This document shows, one piece after another, positions 1-7,929 of a DNA stretch of 64,000 bases. The stretch lies in the NCBI RefSeq assembly GCF_021378075.1, contig NZ_JAJUOS010000009.1:123233-187232 (forward strand), written 5' to 3'. The notes under the pieces were generated by a model that was given only the letters and a program-made list of their open reading frames with translations, made no database searches and had not been told where the DNA came from. The translations under genes and the position numbers were made by a program. Positions within the stretch are counted from its first letter, which is position 1. The number at the start of each line of letters is the position of its first letter. Source of the DNA: Rhodobacter flavimaris. Lineage in GTDB: Bacteria > Pseudomonadota > Alphaproteobacteria > Rhodobacterales > Rhodobacteraceae.

Positions 1-2
1 TG

Positions 3-623
3 CCCGCCTTCTTGCGCGCCCGTGTGGGGGATGAGAGCGGACGGGAATGGTCTTGGGTGAATGCCCTTGCCGACTCGACGGTGCTGGCTTTGCCGGTCTT
101 CGCGGCGGTGGGTGTCGCGCCGGAAGTTGTTGGGGTCGCGACAATACTGGCCGCCTGCGCGCAAGTTCTGCGCATGGTGCGCTGGCCGATGCAGGCGGTC
201 GCGGGGCAGGGCGATCTGATGCTTTTGCTGCTGGCTTGGGCGTGGCTGCCTGCGGGCCTCGCATTGGCGGGAAGCGAGCTTTTGTTCGAGGCAGGCGGCT
301 CGTTGGGGCGCTACCTGCATATGCTGGCCTTGGGCGCGATGGGGGGCATGATCTTTGCCGTCGCCGCGCGCGCCTATATGCGGCGCGTGCCGGGGCGGCT
401 GGTGCCCGGGCACTGGTTGCGTGTCGGGTTCGGTCTGGTCTGGCTGTCGGTTCCCTTGCGTCTTGTGCCGGAATTGCTGCCCGACGGGCTGCGCCTTTCG
501 GCGCTGATCTGGTGCGCGGGTTGGGGGTGTTTTTTATGCGCGGCGCTGCCTGCCATCTGGTGCGACATCCCCCATCCGGTCCTGAGCGCGCGTCGCGCGG
601 GTCAGACCCGAAGCATTACGTAA
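3..623 (+). CDS. nnrS: NnrS family membrane protein, 3' part only
   Basis: The reading frame is open to the left window edge, so this is the C-terminal ~206 residues of a longer protein. The visible part is very hydrophobic, with about five or six membrane segments. It carries the NnrS-like motif YLHMLALGAMGGMIFAVAAR near residues 95-115 from the first in-frame TTG. NnrS proteins are polytopic inner-membrane haem/copper proteins linked to nitric-oxide and denitrification regulons, first described in Rhodobacter sphaeroides; the molecular function is poorly defined. The 3' end overlaps the convergent MgtC-like gene by 22 bp. The family call rests on the motif and hydropathy. The missing N-terminal half, with further histidines, cannot be checked here. 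Confidence 0.72.
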   Translation, partial: PAFLRARVGDESGREWSWVNALADSTVLALPVFAAVGVAPEVVGVATILAACAQVLRMVRWPMQAVAGQGDLMLLLLAWAWLPAGLALAGSELLFEAGGSLGRYLHMLALGAMGGMIFAVAARAYMRRVPGRLVPGHWLRVGFGLVWLSVPLRLVPELLPDGLRLSALIWCAGWGCFLCAALPAIWCDIPHPVLSARRAGQTRSIT

Positions 624-1855
624 TAGGCCAGCCCCCCTGCGAGCAGAGCGGCAAGCGTCGCGCCCCCCAGTGGCACCCAGAATTTGCGTGGACCGGCCAT
701 GGCGGCCAGAAACAGCCTTCCGAAGGCGTTCGAGCCAAGCGCAATCAGGATCGCAGTCGCGATCAGGTCGGTGGCAATCGGCCCGCCGCTCAGCCGCACC
801 GCGCCCAGAACCGCGACATCGACGTCGAACATGCCCGAGAGGGCCGAGGTGGCCAGCAGGCTCATCTCGCCAAACCAGCCGACGACCGCGGCGTTCGCCG
901 TCGAGACAATGGCGAAGAAACCGGCGAAGGCCAGCAGCGCGCGCAGCTCGAACGGGTTGCGAATGTCATCTTGCTCGACCGAAGTCGTGCCGTTCTGGGA
1001 CAGCGCGAAGCCACCCAGGGCCGCCATCACCAGCGCCGCGGCAAGCGTTCCGGGCAGGATCTGCACCGCGACCTGCGGCGCGAGAAACCCCACGATGATG
1101 CTGACGCGCAGCAGCGAAACGGTTGCGGCCAGTGCTGCGGTCCCGGCTAGCCTGCGCGGGTAGGGGTTCGCGCGCGCCATCCGCGCCAGCGCCACGGTCA
1201 CGGCGGTGGAGGATACCACCGCCCCGGCAAGGCCGCTTAGCAACAACCCGCGGCGCGGCCCGAGCATGCGCACCGCGATATAGCCTGCAAAGGAAATGGT
1301 CGCGATCAGGACCGTGAAGAACCAGATCTCCCACGGATTGAGTCCGCCCCAAGGGTCGACCGTGCGGTTGGGCAGCATCGGCAGCACGATCACGGTCATT
1401 ACCGCCAGCACGACGGCGGAGCGCAGCTCGACCCAGGACAGTTTGCGCAACACCGCGTGCAACCATTCGCGGCTGGCCAGCAAGGCGGTCAGGGCGGCGC
1501 CCGCTGCGGCGGCCACCTGGTAGTCGCCCACAACCGCCAGCGCCCCCAGCCCGAAGACACCCAAGCCCGCCATCAGGCCGGTCGCGCTGAAGGTGTCCTC
1601 GTGCGTGGCCTCGTGATACTGAAACGCGCCGAACAGCAGCGCAAAGCCTAGGTAGGCGGCGGCCAGAACGATCGGCGCATCCATCGCCGCGCTGAGGGCG
1701 GCGAAGATCCCGCCCAGAAGGCCGAAGATTCCGAAGGTGCGCAGTCCGGCAGTGCGGCTGCCCTCGGGCTGATCGCGCTCGCGCCAGCCGCGTTCGAGCC
1801 CGACCAGCAGGCCGATCGCTAGGGCGACGGCAAGTCTCAGGATCGTGTCGGTCAT
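602..1855 (-). CDS. MgtC/SapB family protein with DUF4010 C-terminal domain
   Basis: Protein of 417 residues, nearly all hydrophobic. The N-terminal ~140 residues match the MgtC/SapB pattern (LRLAVALAIGLLVGLERGW followed by GSRTAGLRTF), and the rest fits the DUF4010 membrane domain usually fused to it. I chose the ATG at 1855 because it is preceded by a good ribosome site (GAGGACACGAG) and starts exactly at the conserved N-terminus; the frame extends 24 codons further upstream without family-like sequence. MgtC relatives affect magnesium homeostasis and acid tolerance in some bacteria, but MgtC-DUF4010 fusions have no established role. It is convergent with the nnrS-like gene and divergent from the head-spike genes; the 196-bp gap upstream must hold both promoters. 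Confidence 0.85.
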   Translation of the reverse strand: MTDTILRLAVALAIGLLVGLERGWRERDQPEGSRTAGLRTFGIFGLLGGIFAALSAAMDAPIVLAAAYLGFALLFGAFQYHEATHEDTFSATGLMAGLGVFGLGALAVVGDYQVAAAAGAALTALLASREWLHAVLRKLSWVELRSAVVLAVMTVIVLPMLPNRTVDPWGGLNPWEIWFFTVLIATISFAGYIAVRMLGPRRGLLLSGLAGAVVSSTAVTVALARMARANPYPRRLAGTAALAATVSLLRVSIIVGFLAPQVAVQILPGTLAAALVMAALGGFALSQNGTTSVEQDDIRNPFELRALLAFAGFFAIVSTANAAVVGWFGEMSLLATSALSGMFDVDVAVLGAVRLSGGPIATDLIATAILIALGSNAFGRLFLAAMAGPRKFWVPLGGATLAALLAGGLAYYVMLRV

Positions 1856-2051
1856 CTCGTGTCCTCGGGATGGCACATGCCTGTAACAAGCTAGACAGCC
1901 AGCGCAGGCGATAGTCAACGTGGCCAAATGACAGGGTTTTTTGTCGGGCGCATGGCAGCGAACGCTCCGTTCAGGGAATATCCAGCGGTTTTCTCAAAGA
2001 TTTGTCGCGCAAGGCCCTTGGGCCGATGGATCAAGAATCGAGGAACCGACG

Positions 2052-2318
2052 ATGCGTAACCCCTTCGAGAATCGCACTCCGGCGCTGCATGGCCCCGCGC
2101 TGGACATGGTGCCTGTGACCCCCGCGGATGCGGCCGATCTGGGCGATGTCGCCTCGGCGCTTTATGTGGAAACCGGGGGCGCGGTCAGCTTCGTGACGCT
2201 GGCGGGCGCGGTGCGCACCGTCTCGGTCGCCGATAAGTCGATCCTGCCGGTCGCGGTTCGGCGTGTACGGGCCACGGGCACCACGGCCAGCGGCATCTTC
2301 GCGATGGTGCATGTCTGA
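2052..2318 (+). CDS. ghsA: GTA/phage head spike base protein (RCAP_rcc01079 family)
   Basis: Small 88-residue protein. It resembles the spike base family named after R. capsulatus rcc01079 (GhsA): an N-terminal NPFENRTPALHGPA segment, then a compact beta-rich domain with a SFVTLAGAVRTVSV core and ending GIFAMVHV. In RcGTA the GhsA/GhsB head spikes decorate the capsid and mediate binding to the recipient capsule. The ATG at 2052 is chosen over a more upstream in-frame ATG at 1941 because AGGA lies just before it and the upstream 37 codons look non-family. The TGA overlaps the next ATG by one base (TGATG), so the two genes are translationally coupled. I recognise it by motif and gene pairing, not by database search. 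A prophage-derived homologue rather than a GTA component is possible. Confidence 0.72.
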   Translation: MRNPFENRTPALHGPALDMVPVTPADAADLGDVASALYVETGGAVSFVTLAGAVRTVSVADKSILPVAVRRVRATGTTASGIFAMVHV

Positions 2319-3538
2319 TGCTCTTTCCCGGTCTTTCCCTTGCGGCCCGCGCGGTGGCGCGGCGCGGCTCGACCGTGCCGAAATGGTTGATGCCCTATTT
2401 GTCGAGCACCGGGGCGGTGCCGTCCCTTGTGCTTGACTATCCAGCAGGTCTTTACGCGGTAAACGGGCAGCAGGTCGCGCATCCCGTCACCGGGGCGCGG
2501 CTTGGCCCGCGCGCTGTAGATGGGCTGGGGCAGGGCTTGATTGTCGATCCGGCGCGCAGCAACCTCGTGACGCAATCGGTTGCGACGACGGCGGGTTGGA
2601 CGATCATCGGCAGCACGCAGCGCACCCAGTTGACCGAGAATGCCCACGGCCTGTTTCCGGGCCTTGAGGTCGTCTCGGAGGGCCAGAACTGGCACCGCAT
2701 CCAACCGCCGCCCGGCAATCTCGCGGCCAATGTTCCCTATGCGGTGTCGGTCTGGTATCGCGCCGGAACCTCCGGGCGCATCCGTGGCATTCTTTACAGC
2801 GGGGCGACCAATCCGGTGACATCGGTCGCGCTGGCTGGCGCGGCGGGCGCGGTGACGCTGAATACCTCCTCGGGCGCGACGATCTCGAATATCGAGAACC
2901 TCGTGCTGGGGGGCGGTTATCACCTGCTGCGTTTCGTGATGGTGCTGGCCAGCGCGGTCAGCGCCAGTGCCTTCGGGCTCGGGCCTGACAGCACGGTTTC
3001 GGGCCAGAGCGTCATCGTTTACGCGATGCAGGTCGAACAGGCCGCCGCGCCGAGCGGATACATCGGCACCACGGGCAGCGTCGCGGCGCGCGCGGCCGAT
3101 GCGGCGGGACTGGCGGGCAGCGGATGGCTTTCGTCGGGCGAGGGGACGCTGCTGCTGCGCGCGCGCCTGCGTTGCGCGGGCGAGGTACCCCTGGCGCGCC
3201 TTTCCGGGGCGGCGAGTGCGCTCGATTTCTATCGCACCGAGGGCGGGAAGCTGCGGGCGCAGCTTGGGGGGGCGTCGGGTCTGACGCTCGACAGTGCGGC
3301 CAGTGTCGCAAGCCACAGCGATGTCGCCATTGCGCTTGGCTGGTCGGGCAGCGGCATGTCGCTGTGCCTGTCGGGCGGCGTCGTCGGGACGGTGAGCGGG
3401 GCGATGTCACCCGCGCTTAACCGGCTGGACTTCGCGGTGCCGGGGGTGGGGGCTGGCGCAGGCCCCGCCCAGATCCGGGCCGCCCGGTTCTTCCCCAAGC
3501 GCCTGAGCAGTGCCGAGCTTCAGGCCCTGACCGTCTGA
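2318..3538 (+). CDS. ghsB: GTA/phage head spike fibre protein with ConA-like C-terminal domain
   Basis: Protein of 406 residues coupled to the spike base gene. The N-terminal ~80 residues (PSLVLDYPAGLYAVNGQQV, then an LIVDPARSNLV segment) resemble the tail and head-spike fibre start seen in phages. Residues ~90-245 form a beta jelly-roll resembling carbohydrate-binding modules. Residues ~270-406 are LamG/concanavalin-like and end in RFFPKRLSSAELQALT, a typical C-terminus of phage spike proteins. By position and architecture it corresponds to R. capsulatus rcc01080 (GhsB), the capsule-binding head-spike protein of the gene transfer agent. No capsid, portal or terminase genes are in this window, which agrees with RcGTA, whose spike genes lie away from the main structural cluster. 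The last 132 bp overlap the convergent glycosyltransferase frame. Confidence 0.68.
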   Translation: MLFPGLSLAARAVARRGSTVPKWLMPYLSSTGAVPSLVLDYPAGLYAVNGQQVAHPVTGARLGPRAVDGLGQGLIVDPARSNLVTQSVATTAGWTIIGSTQRTQLTENAHGLFPGLEVVSEGQNWHRIQPPPGNLAANVPYAVSVWYRAGTSGRIRGILYSGATNPVTSVALAGAAGAVTLNTSSGATISNIENLVLGGGYHLLRFVMVLASAVSASAFGLGPDSTVSGQSVIVYAMQVEQAAAPSGYIGTTGSVAARAADAAGLAGSGWLSSGEGTLLLRARLRCAGEVPLARLSGAASALDFYRTEGGKLRAQLGGASGLTLDSAASVASHSDVAIALGWSGSGMSLCLSGGVVGTVSGAMSPALNRLDFAVPGVGAGAGPAQIRAARFFPKRLSSAELQALTV

Positions 3539-4684
3539 TCGGCGGCGGCGTTCCAGCGCCTCGGCATAGCAGCGTTCAAGCAGCGCCAGGTTGGTGTCGT
3601 CGGTATAAGCCAGTTCATACTGCCGCCGTGCAGCAGCAGATAGAGGGCCCGGATCGGCCCCGTGGACCTCGCGGACCTTGTTCGCGAGGTCTTGCGTATC
3701 TCCGGGGGTGAACAGGGCACCGAGTTCCGGGGTGACGATCTCGGCGGCCGCTCCGATCCGCGCGGCGACGATGGGCAAGCCCGCGGCCATCGCCTCGACC
3801 AGCGTCATCGGAAAGCCCTCATACCAGATCGAGGGGAACACCAGCAGCCGCGCCTGCGCCATGCGTTGCAACACCGCGTCGCGCGGGAGGGGGCCGATAA
3901 AGGTGACATTGCCCGGAGCTGCGCTGCGCAGGGCCGCATCAAGCGGTCCGCTGCCGATGACGGTCAGCGGGATCTCCGGTATGGATCGCCACGCGGCGAT
4001 CAGGCTCGCGACGCCTTTTTCGGGTGAGAGCCGCCCGACGAATAGCGCGCCCTCGCGCGCGTTCGCAGGCGGGATATCCGCGCGCGCCACGAAGTTCGGT
4101 TTCACGAACAGCCGGTCGGCTGGCAGCCCGCCCCGGACGAAAATCTCGCGGCTGAACCGGGTAAGGACGATGAAGCGGTCGATTTGTTCTTGCCAGTCAC
4201 CCCGCGTGGCGCGTTGCATCGCCATAAGTGTGGCGGAGCCCGGCAGCGAACCGCGATAGCAGCGATGCACCAAGGCGGTGGTGCGGCTGCCTTCAAGGCA
4301 GTCGGTGCAGGGCTTTCCATCCCTCAGAAACATCGCATTGGCGCACAGCAGGCGGTAGTTGTGCAGCGTCTGCACCACCGCCGCCCCGGCCTGCCTTGCC
4401 GCCCCATGCACGGCAGGCGACAGGAGCGGGAAGAAATTGTGCACATGCACGATCTGCGCCTGCGTTTCGCGCACAAGGCCCGCCACCTGCCTTGCCGCGT
4501 CGCGGTTATGGGCTACGCGCACCAGCGCCCCGAAGCGCGCGCCGACCCCATCGATCTGCTGGTTCGAGACATGGTGCAGATGCACTTCATGCCCCGCGCG
4601 GCGCAGCAGGGCGATTTCGGCCTCGACCACCGCATCCTCGCCGCCACGCTGACGATAGGCGTTATGCAGAACGAGGATCTTCAT
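3407..4684 (-). CDS. Glycosyltransferase family 4 (GT-B) protein
   Basis: Protein of 425 residues with GT-B fold signatures. The N-terminal Rossmann half begins MKILVLHNAYRQRGGEDAVV, as in GT4 enzymes. The C-terminal donor-binding half has FVGRLSPEKG near residue 216 and the EX7E motif (E289 and E297 in YEGFPMTLVEAMAAG). It probably transfers a nucleotide-activated sugar to a lipid-linked surface-polysaccharide intermediate at the cytoplasmic membrane. It is the last gene of the operon; its start overlaps the end of the polymerase gene by 23 bp. The natural GT4 fold seems to end near residue 380. The last ~43 residues are antisense to the spike-fibre C-terminus and proline/glycine-rich, so the original stop may have been lost or the tail is non-functional. 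Sugar specificity cannot be read from sequence. Confidence 0.9.
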   Translation of the reverse strand: MKILVLHNAYRQRGGEDAVVEAEIALLRRAGHEVHLHHVSNQQIDGVGARFGALVRVAHNRDAARQVAGLVRETQAQIVHVHNFFPLLSPAVHGAARQAGAAVVQTLHNYRLLCANAMFLRDGKPCTDCLEGSRTTALVHRCYRGSLPGSATLMAMQRATRGDWQEQIDRFIVLTRFSREIFVRGGLPADRLFVKPNFVARADIPPANAREGALFVGRLSPEKGVASLIAAWRSIPEIPLTVIGSGPLDAALRSAAPGNVTFIGPLPRDAVLQRMAQARLLVFPSIWYEGFPMTLVEAMAAGLPIVAARIGAAAEIVTPELGALFTPGDTQDLANKVREVHGADPGPLSAAARRQYELAYTDDTNLALLERCYAEALERRRRSDGQGLKLGTAQALGEEPGGPDLGGACASPHPRHREVQPVKRG

Positions 4685-5780
4685 CCGGCACCCGCAGCAG
4701 GGCGATCGCGATCACCCAGTAATAGAAGTAGGTCAGCACATTGTCGGTCAGGAAGATCAACGCCGTATAGGTGGCGATCCCGCGCGCCGCCGGTGCTGCG
4801 CGCGCCATGCGCTGAAATGCCCAGAAGGCGCCGACAAGGCCCACAAATCCGTAATCGCTGTGTAGCCGCAGGATATCGTTATGCAGCAGCGGGAAATGCT
4901 TTTGCGCCAGATCGGCGCTTTCCGTCAGGAACCGGGTCGAAAACCCCGGCCCGTGACCGACGAGGCTGCTGAATATGCTCGCATGCGCCCCAAGCCAGTC
5001 CTGGAACAGCAAGGTCGCGAAATAGCGCCCCGAGGAGACCTCGTCGGGCGAAAGCGATAGGCCGAAGAGCGATTGCGCGAGGGCGGAGAGGTGTTCATAG
5101 ACCAGCGTAGAATTCAGGCCGCATAGGAAGACCGCCGCGATCAGGGCCGCGCGTAAAACCGCGCCCAAGCGTGGGAAACGACCGGATTGCAGCACCTCCA
5201 GCACGATCACGATAGCCAGTGCGAGCAGGGCAATGCGCTTGAACATCAGCACGCTCAGCAAGAGGCTGACCAGAAAGACTCGCCGCCTCCCGCTTGCCCA
5301 GGCGTGGATCGCCACAAGCGGCAGGGCCAGCCCGAGCGAGCTTTCCCCCGCCGTCTGCGCCGAGCGCAGCAGATCGAATCCGGCAAACAGGCCCGCCGCG
5401 CTGCGCAGCCAGGTGACCAGCGCAACGCCTCCCCCGGCGATCAACAGCGCGATCGGGAACCGATGCGGAGTTTCGAAATGCAGCGTCAGCACAAGCAGGG
5501 AGGCGGCGACGAACAGGGCCTCATGCACTCCCACGCTGCCGTTGGGCAAGGACAATGGCAGCCAGAGCGCAAGGAAGCACAGGCCGATGAATGCAGCACC
5601 CCGATGCAAATCGGCGCGGCCGCTCGCCAAGCTTTCGGCGATGAAAAGCAGCGGGAAGGCATAGATCAGATCGCGCGCGCTGGCGTTTTCGGGCAGGCAG
5701 AAATAGACCGCAAGGCAGGCTGCGAACAGATAGAGGCTGCGCAGCGGCGGGGGCGCGGGGATGGCGCAGGCGACGGTCAT
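4662..5780 (-). CDS. Polytopic O-antigen polymerase/ligase-like protein (Wzy/WaaL type)
   Basis: Protein of 372 residues with about ten predicted membrane helices and one longer polar loop (around residues 235-315) with aromatic and charged residues, including LHSDYGFVGLVG near 325. This layout is that of Wzy polymerases and WaaL-type ligases, which work on undecaprenyl-linked glycans at the periplasmic face. Sequence similarity in this group is weak, so polymerase versus ligase is not decidable here. The start at 5780 overlaps the stop of the sulfotransferase gene as ATGA. The frame can be read much further upstream, but that part is antisense-like shadow of the neighbouring frame. It sits between a sulfotransferase and a GT4 enzyme in an operon that also has a flippase, fitting a Wzx/Wzy-type pathway. 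Confidence 0.75.
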   Translation of the reverse strand: MTVACAIPAPPPLRSLYLFAACLAVYFCLPENASARDLIYAFPLLFIAESLASGRADLHRGAAFIGLCFLALWLPLSLPNGSVGVHEALFVAASLLVLTLHFETPHRFPIALLIAGGGVALVTWLRSAAGLFAGFDLLRSAQTAGESSLGLALPLVAIHAWASGRRRVFLVSLLLSVLMFKRIALLALAIVIVLEVLQSGRFPRLGAVLRAALIAAVFLCGLNSTLVYEHLSALAQSLFGLSLSPDEVSSGRYFATLLFQDWLGAHASIFSSLVGHGPGFSTRFLTESADLAQKHFPLLHNDILRLHSDYGFVGLVGAFWAFQRMARAAPAARGIATYTALIFLTDNVLTYFYYWVIAIALLRVPDEDPRSA

Positions 5781-6652
5781 GGTGCGCGCCCTTTGTCTTC
5801 GGGCTTCAGCCGATAACCGTAGTGCAGTAGCAGCGGCGCGGTCAGCAAGGTGACCAGTAGGCGCCGCGTGCCACGAAACTCGGTCAGCCATCTGCGGTCC
5901 GGGGTGAGGGGCTTTTGCGCCGTATCGAAGCGCAGCGGGTTGCCCGAGACGGAGTGGACAAGCGCATTTCCCTCGGACGGCACGAAGGCGCGACCCTCTG
6001 CCAGATCCTCGTAGCGCAAGAGCTGGTAGCCCGGGGTTCTGGCGAATAGCCGCGAGGTCGCGAGGTTGATGAACACCCAGTCGAGCGCCGCACGCAGCGC
6101 GCCGATCCGGGGCATGTATTCCTCGGCCCAATGCACCTCGGGGCGGCGTTTGGGCTGGCCCCAGGAATGCGCGACGGCGCGGCTGTCGCGCATGAGGTGC
6201 AGGATCGTTGCGTCGGGTGCCAGTTCGCGGATCAGATCGACATGGGCGGGGTCTTTCGAGCTGTCGATGATGACATCCCGCCCCGAGACGGCGGTGATCG
6301 CCGCGTAGATCCGGCGCAGGATGGCCAGGTATTCGGCACGATCTTTCGCATAGCGCGCTGAGGGCAGCCGGATCAGCCGCCGGAGCATAAGGATGCGGTG
6401 CCGCTCGACCCGTCGGCGCAGGGCCTCGACCCGCGCGGGGGCCAACCCGTCGGGGAAGGCGCTCACGATGACCTCGGCCCAGAACGGGCATTCGGGCGTG
6501 GGGCGGCCGCAGGCGCACAGCTCGCCGCGCATCAGCCCGCGCGACCAGAGGTACTTCATCTCGCCAACCGCGATGCCGCCCTGCGCTGCGATCATCTGTT
6601 CCAGAACGGTGCTGCCCGAGCGCCCGCTGCCCGCGATGCAGATGATCCTCAT
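5777..6652 (-). CDS. Sulfotransferase family protein
   Basis: Protein of 291 residues. The N-terminus (MRIICIAGSGRSGSTVLEQM) holds the PAPS 5'-phosphosulfate-binding loop GSGRSGST at residues 8-15. Further in are the cysteine-rich CACGRPTPECPFW segment, typical of bacterial sulfotransferases, and the 3'-phosphate motif region LHLMRDSRAVAHSWG. The likely reaction is transfer of sulfate from PAPS to a hydroxyl of the polysaccharide or its lipid-linked precursor in the cytoplasm. It is coupled on both sides by 4-bp ATGA overlaps (5777-5780 and 6649-6652), so it is integral to the polysaccharide operon. No PAPS-synthesis genes (cysDNC) are visible nearby. The acceptor is unknown; a sulfated capsule is the simplest inference. 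Confidence 0.86.
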   Translation of the reverse strand: MRIICIAGSGRSGSTVLEQMIAAQGGIAVGEMKYLWSRGLMRGELCACGRPTPECPFWAEVIVSAFPDGLAPARVEALRRRVERHRILMLRRLIRLPSARYAKDRAEYLAILRRIYAAITAVSGRDVIIDSSKDPAHVDLIRELAPDATILHLMRDSRAVAHSWGQPKRRPEVHWAEEYMPRIGALRAALDWVFINLATSRLFARTPGYQLLRYEDLAEGRAFVPSEGNALVHSVSGNPLRFDTAQKPLTPDRRWLTEFRGTRRLLVTLLTAPLLLHYGYRLKPEDKGRAP

Positions 6653-7929
6653 GGTGCGGCCTCGGGTCTTTGGGCGGAGAGCGCGGTGCCGATCATCGCG
6701 CCAAGCGCCCCGGCGATCTGCCCGAGAACAGCCGCGACGGCACCAAGCAGCGGCAACAGCGCAAGCGTCACGCCGAGCGAACAGGCCGCGCCGATGGCCG
6801 TCGCACGGGTGATGGCTTGCGGGCGGCCGAGTGCGAGGCTCCAACTGGTAAGCGGCAGTCGCAGCAGAACGATCAGGTTGAGCAGGCAGTAAAGCAGCAG
6901 TTCCGCCGAGATGCGCGGCACCTCAATCTGCATCCAGCGCGTGGACAGCATTGGCCACAGCGCCAGCAGCGCCGCCACGGCCAGGGCAAAGAGGCCGACC
7001 AAGCCAAGGGTTACCCGCAGCAGGGCGCGCCGCATACCGTGGGCGCCAAGTGTCGCATGGCTGCGCGTGGCGATTGAGGGCGCGATCTGGGACAGCGCGT
7101 TGAAAGGCAGCGCCAGCAGGTTCGTCACCTGCTGTAGCGCGCGCAGAAGGCCAAGCGCACCATCGCCCAGGATCGCTCCGGCGATCAGCAGCGGGGCGTT
7201 GCCCTGCACGGTCTCAAGCAGTGTCGTCGGCAGCATCCAGCGCGCGAGGTGCCAGAGCCGCGGGCCGACATGGCGCGCAAACCGGGCGTGCAGCGTCGCG
7301 CGCCCGAACAGCACAAGGCCCAAGGCCACGCCCACGCCGTTGCCCAGACACAACGCCCATAGCGCATGGGCCGTCGTGACCGTATGTGCCGAGAGCACTA
7401 GCAGCGCGATCGCGCCGATCTGCGTGGCATGGCGCAGGGCGTCCATGGCGGCTGCTGCGCGGGCACGCTCGAACACCAGAATGTGGCGGCGCAGGGCATC
7501 GGCCAGATTGCCAAGCAGGTTGGCCAGCGCCAGTGGGAGTGCGGCCTGCGCCGCCCAGGCATAGCCCTCGGCCCGCGCCACAAGCATGATCCCGGCGAAA
7601 AGCGCCAGCGACGCGAAGCCGCCAAAGCCAAGCGTCAGGGCCAGCACCAACCCGCGAAACGCGACAAGCGAGGTGGCGCGCAGCCTCGGCCCAACCAGCG
7701 CGAGCGGCGTCAGCAGCACCGCCCCCAGCAGGTTGCGCAGGATCATCAGCGTAATGAAGCACAGCGTGTAGCGCCCGAACCCATCCAGCCCCATGGCGCG
7801 CACCAGCAGGACCGATGCCGCGAAATTCCCCCCGCTGGTGACGATCTGCCCGACCAGAGTCCACCGCGCCTCGCGCGTTTGGCGCAAAAGACCCGCCCAT
7901 GGCGCGGGGCGGCGCAGCGCCGCCATCAT
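6649..7929 (-). CDS. Oligosaccharide flippase (Wzx-like, MOP superfamily)
   Basis: Protein of 426 residues, very hydrophobic, with about 12 membrane segments. The N-terminal pattern TLVGQIVTSGGNFAASVLLV followed by GLDGFGRYTLCF is typical of polysaccharide flippases of the MOP superfamily. It would move undecaprenyl-linked repeat units to the periplasmic side. The start (first of two adjacent ATGs, at 7929) overlaps the stop of the upstream WecG/TagA gene as ATGA, and the stop overlaps the sulfotransferase start the same way. An N-terminal extension of the frame to 8457 is a shadow of the neighbouring gene and is rejected. Substrate cannot be inferred beyond its operon partners. Confidence 0.86.
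   Translation of the reverse strand: MMAALRRPAPWAGLLRQTREARWTLVGQIVTSGGNFAASVLLVRAMGLDGFGRYTLCFITLMILRNLLGAVLLTPLALVGPRLRATSLVAFRGLVLALTLGFGGFASLALFAGIMLVARAEGYAWAAQAALPLALANLLGNLADALRRHILVFERARAAAAMDALRHATQIGAIALLVLSAHTVTTAHALWALCLGNGVGVALGLVLFGRATLHARFARHVGPRLWHLARWMLPTTLLETVQGNAPLLIAGAILGDGALGLLRALQQVTNLLALPFNALSQIAPSIATRSHATLGAHGMRRALLRVTLGLVGLFALAVAALLALWPMLSTRWMQIEVPRISAELLLYCLLNLIVLLRLPLTSWSLALGRPQAITRATAIGAACSLGVTLALLPLLGAVAAVLGQIAGALGAMIGTALSAQRPEAAP

Noticed and set aside
47..1150. Plus-strand 367-codon frame over nnrS and MgtC genes
   Set aside because: Out of frame with nnrS and antisense to the MgtC-like gene; Arg/Gly-rich shadow without family features.
2052..3538. Resident prophage
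   Set aside because: Only the two spike genes are phage-like; no capsid, terminase, integrase or lysis genes are present in the window.
5781..6518. Upstream extension of the polymerase/ligase frame
   Set aside because: It overlaps the sulfotransferase in another frame and is Arg/Pro-rich. The coupled ATG at 5780 is the natural start.
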